Below are positions 1 through 11,039 of a stretch of 64,000 nucleotides of DNA, one piece after another. Origin of the DNA: Colletotrichum lupini (lineage: Eukaryota; Ascomycota; Sordariomycetes; Glomerellales; Glomerellaceae); contig NC_064679.1 of assembly GCF_023278565.1 (NCBI RefSeq), positions 3,162,001-3,226,000 of the forward strand. Reading direction: 5' to 3'. Position 1 is the stretch's first letter. Every line of letters starts with the position of its first letter. The position numbers and the translations under genes are program-made. The notes beneath the pieces were generated by a model. That model saw only the letters and a list, made by a program, of their open reading frames with translations, ran no database searches and was not told the DNA's origin.

Positions 1-400
1 TATGAACTGCGCTCCCATAGTGGTTCTGGGACAAGAGACGAACGCAGACGTCACCGAACAGGAGCGGGCGGCAAAGTTTGACCAGGCACCCCTCGTGTTC
101 GAGGCGAACAATGGCAACGGCTGCTGGACACAGAACAAGGGCAGCTGTGTGAAGTTCCCCAACCCTGGCGAGTCTCTCGTGGTCAACGAGGAATGTCCCT
201 TGTCCGAGGAGACGATGTTTACGGGGAAGTGTGGGCCTGAGAGGAGTCTGGGTAACCTTTGGAGCTGGCCGTCACAATGGACCATGCTCAGTGGCGGCGC
301 CATTGCTGTTTTTCTTGTTCTCGGGGCCATGCGCGTTGCCAGGAGTTGGCGCGGAAGGCAGAAATACGGGCATCGTAAGCTTGTAACTGACGATGTCTAA
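1..400 (+). CDS. C-terminal fragment of an unidentified single-pass membrane protein (5' end outside the window)
   Basis: The frame is open from the window edge to a TAA at 398-400, giving about 132 residues. The ATG at position 2 may be an internal methionine, because the upstream part is cut off. Four cysteines lie between residues 40 and 78 (in GNGCWT, GSCVKF, EECPLS and GKCGPE), as expected of a lumenal or extracellular domain with disulfides. A hydrophobic segment follows at about residues 95-111 (MLSGGAIAVFLVLGAM), then a basic stretch (RVARSWRGRQ) and a short tail. That order suggests a type I topology with a short cytosolic tail. I do not recognise the family. A cell-wall, ER or vacuolar enzyme anchored at its C terminus would fit, but nothing in the fragment decides this. 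Confidence 0.6.
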   Translation, partial: MNCAPIVVLGQETNADVTEQERAAKFDQAPLVFEANNGNGCWTQNKGSCVKFPNPGESLVVNEECPLSEETMFTGKCGPERSLGNLWSWPSQWTMLSGGAIAVFLVLGAMRVARSWRGRQKYGHRKLVTDDV

Positions 401-1564
401 GTTTTGCAATTGAAGCTTTGAGCCGTCTGAGGTCGTTTGCCGAGGAGAATATGTAGAATTCATGAGCATTGAGGTTAATGTTGGGAAGATTCTAGAAGCA
501 ATATGATCGCGACATCAAGCCTGAACACGTCTCTATCCGCTCTTGTGTGAGTATGAGTTTCTCGCTGACAGATTGGAAAATTACGTAAGTCGAGCCTTTC
601 GACATAAACGATGCCTGAACTTTCCCTCAATGTGTAAGGCTATATGCAATTGAGTTTAGGAAACGCGAGCCTTGTACCCAAAGGGTAGCTGTTTCCATGG
701 ATGTTGATTCATCTTGTACGCCGAGTGACTAACTACAAAACTTTCCTATGAGAGTGTATGGCATGGGACCAGAAGTGATTGCATCCATGTATGATGGCTG
801 GTGGGGTTGAAAGGGTCAACGGCGTTGAGCCGTCCCTTCGTGTTCTTCACCTTGAAAACAACAATTACCAGCAAGGATCCAGGGGCGAGAAACTTATGGG
901 AGATTCTGGATATGCTTCAGTGAATTACTTTAAGCTTTCATCCGTGATGGAGGCACAAAGTGTCCGGCCCTTGGGCCGCGGGCACTACGGTCACACATGC
1001 CGGCCAAACACCCCACTTCCGGAGCCATCGGCCGACCGACAAGACACCCCCGGGCCGAGGTGGGGTTGAACCTTCGCGACCACCTTCCCCTCTCGGGGCC
1101 GGGGCATGTGCTGACGTGAGTTCGGACGACTACCAACTGTGTCCCTTACCTCCTCTCTCCACTTCACCCCTGCTTCCCATCTGTCTTCCTAGTAGCCATG
1201 TACTCAATTGCGTGATGAGTGCGTGCTTGACCTCAACTGAATTCCTCGTAATCCAACGCGTGTACTTGTAGGAGTCACACCGAACGTCGCAACGTTGACG
1301 GCTTCTTTTGGCGGGCCGAACTGTAAATCACCATCGACACCCGGATGCGATTGTTCTGGTTTACGTTATGGCCACGTAGGTTCATTCCAAACGAAGCAAG
1401 ACTGCCTCGTTAATGAGACTGTATAACACCCGCCATCAACCATAAGCTTCAGATCCAACTACACCTCACACCATCAACGCTCAACTCTGACTTATGCCAA
1501 AGTCACCATCACGGGAACAACCCAAAACCAAACTCCCAAAAACAACAAACCAAACCCAGCCGCA
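401..1564. other. Intergenic, no gene seen
   Basis: This stretch lies between the partial membrane-protein gene and the S66 peptidase gene, both on the plus strand. Short open frames here (for example around 779-1271) have no recognisable domains. The last 120 bases before 1565 are rich in C and A (repeated CCAAA and CAACC), as in many fungal 5' leaders, and probably hold the leader of the next gene. Confidence 0.6.
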
Positions 1565-2770
1565 ATGTCCTTCCCACCGCCCCTAATCCCAAAATCCCTC
1601 CCCCCAAACGCAAAAATAGCGCTCATCTCCCCCTCCTTCCGCGTAAACACCCTCATCCCAACCGCCCTCGCCCGCGCCCAAACCCTCCTCTCCTCCCTAG
1701 GCTACACCATCACGACAATCTTCCAACCCGACGGCGAAGACCTCGACCCCGTCCTCTCCGCCGGCGAACCCATCCCCGCCGGGATCCGCAACCGCCTAGC
1801 CGAGCTCCGCGCCGCCTTCGCCGATCCCACGGTCGACATGGTCCTCTGCACCGTCGGCGGCTCAACAGCAACAGAACTCATCCCCTACCTCGTGGCAGAC
1901 GTCGACCTCCAGAATCTCATCAGGGAGAACCCCAAAATCTTTGTGGGCTACTCCGATATCACCGTCCTCCACTGGTGCCTCCGCGCCCTCACCGGCCTCC
2001 GCACCTTTTACGGCCCCTGCGCCGTCTCGGAACTCGGCGAGGCCGTTACCTCCACGACTGCCTCCGTCTCCTCGTTCGACTTCTCTCAAGAACACACGGA
2101 GAACAACAAGACAGAAGACGACGGATACCTCCAAGACTTCCACCTCGCCCACCTCCTCCAGGTCCTCGGCACCCCAATCACCACAACAACCCCCGTCCCA
2201 ATCCCCCGCTCAACCTACTACGCCCCCATCACATGCCCCTACTTCCTCTCCCCCTCAACCCGCACCTCAACCACCCCCCGAACCCTCCTCCCCTCTCCGT
2301 CCTGGATCTGGCTCCGACGAGCCCCCCGCACACAAGGCCGCCTCTTCGGCGGCTGCCTAACAGTCGTAGCCCGCATCCAGGGCATCGCCCACATATCCCC
2401 GTCCTGGAAGGACAAAATCATGTTCCTCGAGTCCGCGACGGCAGAGGCCGACATGACGAAAGGCAACCCTCTCGCCCGGATCCGCTCGGCGTTCGCGGAC
2501 CTCGCGGCGCGCGGGGTGTTTGACGAGATTGCGGGGCTCGTCGTCGGTCGAGCGTACGGGTACAACACAGAGCAAGAGAGAGCCGAGTACGCGGCCGTGA
2601 TACAGGGTCTCTTGTGTAAGGGCCGGTTGGGGGCGAGCACCAGTTTCCCAATCTTGATGAATGTCGACATTGGACATACCGCGCCCATCGTGACGCTGCC
2701 GATGGACGCGCTGGCGGTGCTAGACTCGGAGAAGGACGAATTTTCCATCGCGGAGGCTGTGGTGGTCTAG
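1565..2770 (+). CDS. LD-carboxypeptidase-like serine peptidase, family S66 (MccF type)
   Basis: An uninterrupted 401-residue frame. Peptidase family S66 includes bacterial LD-carboxypeptidases, which trim murein tetrapeptides, and MccF, which cleaves toxic peptidyl-adenylates. The N-terminal half opens with KIALISPS (about residues 17-24) and carries the nucleophile elbow GYSDIT with candidate Ser130. The C-terminal half has RLFGGCL, then the other two triad candidates: Glu289 in MFLES and His371 in DIGHTAP. All three catalytic positions are therefore present, and the length is normal to slightly long for the family. A loop of about 40 residues around 165-205 (acidic, then TTTT-rich) is not part of the core. 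There is no signal peptide, so a cytosolic enzyme is likely. Fungi lack murein, so the substrate is unknown; hydrolysis of acyl-amino-acid or peptide conjugates is an inference. The first half uses almost only C-ending codons. Confidence 0.88.
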   Translation: MSFPPPLIPKSLPPNAKIALISPSFRVNTLIPTALARAQTLLSSLGYTITTIFQPDGEDLDPVLSAGEPIPAGIRNRLAELRAAFADPTVDMVLCTVGGSTATELIPYLVADVDLQNLIRENPKIFVGYSDITVLHWCLRALTGLRTFYGPCAVSELGEAVTSTTASVSSFDFSQEHTENNKTEDDGYLQDFHLAHLLQVLGTPITTTTPVPIPRSTYYAPITCPYFLSPSTRTSTTPRTLLPSPSWIWLRRAPRTQGRLFGGCLTVVARIQGIAHISPSWKDKIMFLESATAEADMTKGNPLARIRSAFADLAARGVFDEIAGLVVGRAYGYNTEQERAEYAAVIQGLLCKGRLGASTSFPILMNVDIGHTAPIVTLPMDALAVLDSEKDEFSIAEAVVV

Positions 2771-3326
2771 AACGGGCAGCCACTCGAGAGCAGCATGGGC
2801 GGGAGGGGGCCACAGAGAAAACTGTTCATGACATATAGACGGCTGGGTAAAACTAGCCTTTGGGTATTATTTGTATTACATGTTTAACGATAGCTCTCCT
2901 AAGCCATACTCGTGTTCAACTTCCCATTGTATCCCATTCACGTTCGTGTATGTCATGTAAGAGAGAAACCCCCTTGGTTTCCTTTCCCCGACCAGCCAGT
3001 AGCAATTGAATACCTGTGAAAACCCTTGTAACCAGAAAAAGCACGTGAACCCTCGAGGAAATGACTCCGAACGCTTTGCTGATGCAATTTCTGGGGGGTT
3101 CCCCGGTGTGTATGAAAAATGAGAGAAACTTTGGTCGTGTATCGTTGTTGAAAAATAAAAGTGCTGTCGATGCAGCTCTGCTACATCGTGCCTAGTCCTT
3201 GGTTCGTGTAACTAGAACATTTGGCACATCGGTACTGCTTTGTGACGGTGAGGGTGCCTGTTGCGGCTCCTGAGGGTGTGCGTCTATAGAGTTGAAGTGG
3301 TTAACACCATGTGTCGATTTCTGGCC
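2771..3326. other. Convergent intergenic region, 3' UTRs only
   Basis: This region lies between the stop codon of the S66 peptidase gene and that of the minus-strand kinase gene. It is moderately AT-rich and has short A/T tracts suited to polyadenylation on both strands. I see no gene. Confidence 0.6.
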
Positions 3327-6300
3327 CTAGTAGAAACCGTCATTGGTGTTGCTCCTACTGCTGGGCGTTGACTGAGCAGAGCTACTAGCATCACTAGGTG
3401 TAGGTGGCTCTACAACCTGGCTGCGGATAGTCATGATCCAGTCGTGTTGCAGGAGTTCGACGGCGGATGCGCGGTGCTTGGGGTCTCTGGTAAAGCATCT
3501 CTTCAAAAAGTCGAGACCCTGCGGACTAAGCTGATCGGCCGACGGCAGCTGAGGAGGGTTGCCTTGGGCAATGTTGTACATGATGGCCCACTCATTGTCC
3601 AGGTTGGCCCAAGGACGACGACCAGTGGCCATCTCAAGAATGACGCAACCCAGCGACCAGACGTCGACTGAGCCGGCTCTGCCAGGGTTCTCACCCTTGA
3701 TCACCTCAGGCGACATGTACATGGGCGTGCCCGTCATCGACTTGTTGGGCTTGGAAGAGGAGAGATCTTGGACAAGCGTCTTGCCTTGCCTAGCAATGAC
3801 CTTGGCAGCTCCAAAGTCGACGTACTTGATGATACCGTTGTGATCGAGGAGAATGTCTGTAAGTTGTTAGAACAGTTACTAGACCAATATCGGGTAGATA
3901 AACTTACTTTCAGGCTTAATATCGCGATGGGCAATGCCACTCTCGTGAAGGTAAGCAAGACCCTCAAGCAGCTGCAATGCGTAAACCATGATAACTTGCT
4001 CGTCCTCAATGCGGCCGTGCTCTAGCAAGTTCGCGAGAGAACCGCCCTGACAGAACTCCATAAAAATATAGACCCTGTCGCGATGAACTTCGATGCCGTA
4101 GTACGAGACTACGTTGGGATGGTCGAGCACTTCCAAGACACCCATTTCGTCCTTGATCTGCTCGGCAATGGTGGGGATGAGCTTTGGATCCTGCAAACGA
4201 ATCTCCTTAACAGCCATCAAGTGACCCGAGTCCAGGTTCATAGCGGCATAAACGTTGCCAAAGGTACCGCCGCCGACGAAATGGCCCTGTTGCCAGCGCA
4301 TCGTAATGTTGGTAGCCGAGGATGAGAGGTAGGCTAGCGATCGGTCGACCTCGTTGTTTCCCTCTAGTACGCGACCGAGAGCCTGCCTCTCTGCCTCCTT
4401 GGCCCTCCTGATATCGTCGACCTTGTCAATCTCCTCCAATCGCTGCTCCGTGATGTACTTGGAAGCCTCATGGTCGTCGAGCATGCGATTTTTATCCAAG
4501 CGCTTGAACTGTCCAACCAAGGCCTCGACGCGCTCCTTCTCTGCTTGGGCGGCCAGGTTCGATCTCGCTCCCATGATATCAAAGTGTGAAATGAGAAGCG
4601 CCATGCAGCCAGCAACCTTTGCCCGGAGCCTGGCGTATTCTTCTTCGCCTAAAGCCAAGATGTGTCTGCCTCTGGTCATCCCCATGGCAAACTCCAGAGC
4701 CAGGACCGCCCATCGGAACGTCTTTCGATCTGACGCGATGCAGTCGTCACAGATGAAGCTAACCCAATCCAAAGCAAGTTTCGTCAGCTTGAGGTTGTTC
4801 ATTTGCTTTCGGTTGCTGTCCATGACAAGGAGAGAGCGTTGACCGAATTCTGTCGCAAAGACAAAGCAAGTTTGAATGAGCTCTTGAACTTCTCTGCCTT
4901 CGGTCTGCTTCCGAATGATTTCGACACTGTCCATGAAGTTGTTGGACAACTTGTAGGCAACACGTCTCGTCTCCATCAGACGTGTATTGACCTTGTGCAA
5001 ATTCGATCTCTGTTCCACAACCAGGTCGACGTGCATGTCGACGGCATCGATGAAGGCTTTCCTGGCATTGACGAGTCGCGCTTGAGCAGCGGCTGCGACT
5101 AGTCTCATGTGGCCCTTTTTCAGATCGATGTTTCGTTCCCGAACTGAGAGCTGCACAATGTCGCCGAACCAGTGCGGGCTGCTCTCAGGCCGGAGAATCA
5201 ACAGATACGGGTCACTTGGGTCTTCCGCAAACTGATCCGGCGAGCTCAGACCCAAGATGGAATGAATGGCGTCGTGTCTATCCATCAATGATGGCGAGGC
5301 TATGATGAATATGCCCTCCTGCTCGTAGAGATCCGTGAAAATCTGGAAGTGGCCGGATGCGATCAATCTGTCGTAAAACTCTTGCAACTTCTCTGGCGTG
5401 AAGGATATGCTGAAGTCGGATGCGTTTTCGTAGTTTTCACTCAGCATGCGAGAGAAACGCTGCAGCATTCGCTGTCTTACTCGGACCGAATCTAGGCACT
5501 GTTTGTATCTCTTGCTCATCTCGGCGGTACTCTCCTTGGGCTTGACTTGGAGCTCCTTTTCGAATGTGACACTCAAACGATTGATAGCTTTGAAGGTTAG
5601 GGAACTGAACTGCTCTGCAACCTCGACGTCACCACCAAGAAGGTGGCTACCAATTTCATTGGCAAAGTCCCATTCCGCAAATAGCAACTCGGCCTCCTTG
5701 AAGGTGTTCTTGTTGCCGCTGAGCTTCCAATTGAGCATTTTGAAGTAGTACCTCAGAGCATCCAGCACGACTTGATCGAAAGACTCGTCGATGCAGGGCG
5801 GAAGCTCCCAGCCGGGTTCTGGTTGTGTCACAGCCAGGCACTCCAGCTTGATGCGGATAGCGAGTTTAAGAAGAAGCTGGAACTGGTTGATCATCTGGTC
5901 CTGCATCATTGGGTTTTGCTGCGCAGACTCTTTTACTTTCTTAGCGTAAGCGAGGCGCATCTTGATGATTTCCTCAATCAACCGGGATGGGAAGCTGATC
6001 AGCGTAAGCAGCTCCTCGATGTATGGTGGAAGATGTCGCTTTTGGAAGGCGGCGAAATTTCGGATGAGCGTCTGTTTGGACTTGGTGATGACGGTTGAAA
6101 TACCAGGCAACATGCCTTTGTGTGCATCTTTGTTCTTTTCATCGTCAAACTCCTCGTCATACAGCGACTTCAAGCCGTCCTCCTTCATCAATCGGTCGAG
6201 GAATGAGGATTCATCGCTGATGCCATTGCCTACAGGCGAACGCTGTGGTGTCCGAGTGAAATCTAGCTCTTCGTTCCCAACCCACTTTTTGAGAATAGCA

Positions 6301-7448
6301 AGCTCGGTGTTGATCATCTCATTGGTGTTGTACCAGGCAATGATGGATTCCGACGCCTCATGGAAGAGCGGGGAGTTTGCCGACTGGTGCTCAGCTGCCA
6401 GCGAGGTCCAAGAAGGGTACAGGCTCTCAGCCTTGTCAATCTTCTTGACCACGTCCTTGACCTGTTCGTATGGTGGCTTTCCAGCTTCGCTCTCGCCCTT
6501 GACGGAGAAGTTGATAATCTCGTCTAGTGTACGGTCCAGCGTCGCGCGAGCCTCCTCGACCATTCGTCTCTGCACTGGAAGATGTCTTCCACATACTTTT
6601 GAACGAATACCAAGCCACAGCTCTGCCTTTTGCCCGCTCTTCCCTACTGCTTGTTCGTTCGATCCAATCAACCGCTTCTTTTCTTGCTTGACGACGTCTC
6701 CGGTCAGGACAGCTTCCAGCATGCCGTGCCATTCTAGTCGTTCTCGATTTGTCGGGTCTTTTAAATCTTCGTCTGTGGGTTGCAAATCGTCGTTGCCGTA
6801 GAACATGATGGTCTCCTGGTCGTATCTGTCGTCAAAGGGCCCTTCTGATGAGGGTGTCTCCCCCTCGGAGTCGGAGTCGGCGCCTTGGCCAATGCCGTTG
6901 ATGCCGTTTACGTATCCGCCATCGAACGGGTAGCCATCGTTGTGATCCTGCCTTAACCTCTGCACGTATGCCCTCTCTTGCTGGCGAAACCTTTCGCTGG
7001 GCCGAGGACGCCCTCTCGATGATGCTCGGACGGATTCGACGAAGGAAGGAGCAGGTTGCGGCCTGCGGTGGGCGGCCGGGGCATATGTGTTGGAAGGGGT
7101 CCTCGCGGGAGCGCTGGGTCGTTGAACTTTGCTCGCGCCATTGGTGTAGGATGCGTCGCCGTCGCTGGCGTTGCTTCGTAGACTGCGGGTTGTACCATTG
7201 GCTACGGCGGCCTGGACGAGGTTGGACATGGAGCCAGCGATATGGCCTTCGGAATACCTGGCGAGAGAACCGAGTTCATCTTGACGTTCGAGTGCGTGGG
7301 GGTCGTCGGGTTGGTATTCACCAGAGGAAGCAGAATTGTCCGAGTCGACGGGGATGGGAACTGGTCGCTGGGGCATGATCTTGTCTGAGCGCAAGTCGTC
7401 GTCTCCGTTGGAGAATCGAACAGCACGAGGAGAGGGTTCGGTGGACAT
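3327..7448 (-). CDS. ssk2: MAP kinase kinase kinase, Ssk2/Ssk22/Os-4 type
   Basis: Two exons, complement(3908..7448 then 3327..3856), joined across a 51-nt intron (3857-3907, GTAAGT...ACAG), give 1356 residues. Splicing restores the broken HRDIKPEN motif: exon 1 runs through HRDIKPE and exon 2 continues NILLDH. The first ~230 residues are low-complexity and probably disordered. A long helical Ssk2-specific region follows (about 240-1040), then the kinase domain from about 1055 to 1320. It has the glycine loop GGGTFG, the ATP lysine in MAVKEI, the catalytic loop HRDIKPEN, DFGAAK, and GTPMYMSPE in the activation segment. This kinase links the two-component response regulator Ssk1 to Pbs2 and Hog1 in osmotic stress; in filamentous fungi the branch also governs sensitivity to phenylpyrrole and dicarboximide fungicides. 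The C-terminal tail is Ser/Thr/Pro-rich. The start is the only plausible ATG, 50 bases from a G12 run. Confidence 0.95.
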
Positions 7449-10400
7449 TGTGGCTGGGGGGGACGAGGCAGTTGGGTTGTATATATCGCTTAGGAGGGGG
7501 GGGGGGGTGGTCCCTTGGTGGTGAGGCGATGGGTGTCCCGATACGGTGGTGGTCAGCCGTTCAGTTCACGCCTGCGTACTGCGTGCTGCGTACGGCTTCG
7601 GTCTGCCGCTCAGCAGTGCAGCTGCTTGTGGATCCTCGTCCGAAAAAGAGGGACAGCAACATGCGATGGAGACTGAGGGAGGCGAACAGAAGACGGAAGG
7701 GCACTGCGAGTCGACCGTTTGGGAGCGAATGGAACGGAAATTAGGATGACATGAGGCAACCGTATCCGCGTCGGTTGGGAATGGGATGGGGCTAGACCGA
7801 ATTGACGGGCAAGCCGCGACGATGGAAGATGGGTTGACCTCGTTTTCCAGGGCTCAGGTTCGGTGCTCGGTGCTCGGTGTGGGTGGCAGTTTGGCAGCTT
7901 GGGGTAGTAGTCTGGGAGGAGCAAATGAGGGAAAAAGGCGGCGAAGACGGGCCCCCGGCAGAGTGAGAGGAGACGAAAAAGATCACGATGCAGAGACAAG
8001 AAACAGAGCCAGAGCCAAAGCAACAAGCACCCGCAATGGGAAACGACCACGACGTGAAATTTGATATGGAGCGGACGGAGCGAGGAAGGGACCAGCGGGC
8101 AAAGAGGGAACGCGACGACCGGACGGGACGGTGCTGGCGGGCGGCCATTGGCTGAGCCACAGCAGGCTAGTCGCTAGAGAGGCTAGAGCCTTAGTACGTA
8201 CCTACCTATCACGCCAAGTGAGGTACCGTCGATACGTATCCCTAAGTACCTCCTCTTCCATCGAACCTTGAATTTGAATTCGTAGGCGTTTACTTTACGG
8301 ATAGAGTCAAGGACTTTACATCAGTACCTGCCAGCACGTGGAAATATGCTATGGGCATTCTGTCAGGTGGACTCTCGTCTCTACTTCTTGACTTCAAGCA
8401 CCTGCGGATGGATGCTAGACTGCTGGTCCTGATGTAAAGCAATTTCACATCTGTTATGAATGCGACGCTGTATCCGCCTGGCAGGTTGCAATCTGCCGAA
8501 ACAACCACCCATGCGTCGACGGTCTATTCGTACGGATACTATTTCGTAGGGTATATAGACGGTAGGGTACAACAGTCCATACAAACGCTGACTATGTATG
8601 ATAGGGAGCCGTGAGAAACGGAAATGACCTGGAGCCTGGATCGCGTCGAGAAAATGTTTAAGTCTCGGAACTTCAAAACCACATACTGCGCAGACCACGA
8701 GCAGGGGTCGCATCCCAGCAAAAGAGCTTTTGCGGGGGGTCGCTTTGCCGAGGGTGCCAGATGCCACGGTGCTTTAGCCTCTTCTTTTTTTTTCCCTTCC
8801 TCCTCATAAAAAGACCGTCTTATAAGTGTGGACACTGGACAGTGGGAGTGGGAGTTGAAGAAGTGAGACTTGGAGAGACATGAGGCGGCTCCCGATTTGT
8901 GGCTTCCCTCCCACCCCTGGTCCAACCATGCTTCCTCCTCCATCCAAGTGTGGCTACGGCCATCGAGCTGTGTGCCTGCGATCGAACCTCGCGCGAACCT
9001 CGCCTCCCTTCTCGACGCGACCCCACGCCCGATGGCTTTTGGGCATGTGGCGAGTGACCCACGCAATTGCCCGCCACGCCACGGCTGCTCCTTGCAAGCT
9101 CAACGTGGCGCCGCCCTGTGGCTTTCTCCGTCTCATTCCCCAAAAACGCTTCCTCACGCTTTCTGCTGCTTCTGCTTTCCATTGCGGCCTGATCATGAGG
9201 TGAGATGTTCACGCCATGTGTCGCTACCATCACTCGAATAAGCACAAGTTCCTGTAGCCTGGCGTGATGTGAGTCGAGACAGTCCGTGGTTGGTGGGCGC
9301 CCGAGGTTCCCACGGGTTTTCTTCTTGCCTCAACCGACCTACTGTGGAGAGCTTTGCTTTGAGGTACCTGCTATACTATTATAGTCTAAGTGGTATAGCT
9401 TCCAGCTCCATAACTGATGCCAATCTCAAGCTCTGCGACCCATCGATTTGTACGACGAATGCCGATCCTTTGTGTTTCGGAAGAGACATAGGCTTTTCGA
9501 GGTCCATGAAGAGAACCCGCTTACTTGTCATCGAGATTTGCCATGGGCGATTGGAAACACGCCTTGGCGAGCTGTTGGGCCTTTTTGCATCCCCCACGCT
9601 TCACATGGGCAACTCCAAAGGTACAATAGTGCCCGACTAGTTCCGTACCAGGCACCATTTTCCCTTCCAACTCGGGATACGACATAAGAAGTGCTAGGTG
9701 TGTTTTGACTTTCTCAGCCGCACTTTGCTTTGATGTCTCAGAACCCAATGTTGCAGGGATACCGACGTTGAAGAGTTGTGTCGTGGTTTCTCACTTTTCC
9801 ATGAGTCTGGAAACTAATGCCTAGGTCCCTCTGTTAACCCCATTTGCAACTTCCAGGGTAGCTAGTTCTGGTGGTCTGGGTCCCTTCTTTGCCTTTATAA
9901 GTCGGGTTGCATTACAAGCCGATGAACGCTCTTAACAGAAGTCTAATCGACTTACGCATGTATGGTATTGATTCAGCATGCTCAGCTCTCTGTTTCGTCA
10001 AGGCAGCAACGACTGAGTCTAGTAGACAGACCATTTGGCAGAGCAACGGGTTGAGCGAGCCAACTGTGGGCCTCGGTCTCTATCCCAATTCCTCAAATGA
10101 CTACGTTCAACAGTATGGGTTGCAGCCTCGAGCCAACATCCAAATACGGCCTGCTCCCTACTCCCTAGGTACTTCCCACGCCTTACGATTTCTTATTGGT
10201 CTATGATCCAGCCAGACCTTTGAAACGGTATTGGCCTAACTTAAATTGAAGAGAACGAATATGTTGAGCACCTCGGCAGACCTTCCCCGCGGGTTGATTC
10301 GTCTAGTCATGTCCCAGGAAGCAGCGTCCATGTGACTGGACTGGCTTGCGATGAAGGGAATTGGTGAAGGGGGTTTCTTGATCCAATAGAAAGGGGAATG

Positions 10401-11039
10401 AGCCCAGTGGTGTTTGTTCGGTATCGTATCGTAAAGCGAAACTCACTCTTCGAGGGCGAAATCTGTACGATAGCTAGAGAGGCATTCGACAGATACTGGC
10501 TCATTAGTATGTTACAATGCAACTATCACAGCTCTTCCACCAGGTAACTATCACCGAGATACCAACAGCGCTCAGCTGAGTTGTGCCAATGACTCGATGC
10601 TACTTTTTGAGATACACATCTATCTGCGGATGGTAAGACAAGCTACTAAGATAGAGTGAGGGGACGACTGTGTACGAGACGCAGATAACAGACCGCGCGG
10701 CTATCTGCCAGTTGAACGAGCCGCAGAGGAAACTCACCCGACCGCCTCGACCAACATTCATACTTTCAGAAGTGCGAGACCGCCGGTTGGCGGGTGCCAT
10801 ACCGAGCGCTCGGATCCTGGACCGAGACGATTCCGCCCAATTCACCAATCAAACACCAGAGAGCTCGGCCAGCTTCGGACCCGCCTCATCTTATCGCATC
10901 CGAATACCTTATCGGTACAAGGGAAAGCTCTCCGTCATACCTTGGGGCCTCCTCCCCTCCTCCTCCTCTTGAAACCTTGATCTTTCTGTTCATTTCTCAA
11001 TCTTTTTACCAATATACCAGCTCAATTGGACTTTTGAAA
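7449..11039. other. Divergent intergenic region of 3.6 kb, no gene supported
   Basis: This stretch separates the minus-strand MAPKKK from the plus-strand T-protein gene, so it must hold both promoters and leaders. It begins with a G12 run (7496-7507). AGGTAC-type words recur (8230, 9364, 10166). Several open frames of 70-140 codons exist on both strands, but none shows a domain, a convincing ATG context or spliceable extensions. One minus-strand frame near 9521-9748 looks protein-like but begins at TTG. The last 60 bases before 11040 are pyrimidine-rich, typical of a fungal transcription start and leader. Confidence 0.5.

Noticed and set aside
9521..9748. Minus-strand frame of 75 codons with protein-like composition
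   Set aside because: It begins at TTG rather than ATG, has no recognisable domain and no obvious splice partner exons.
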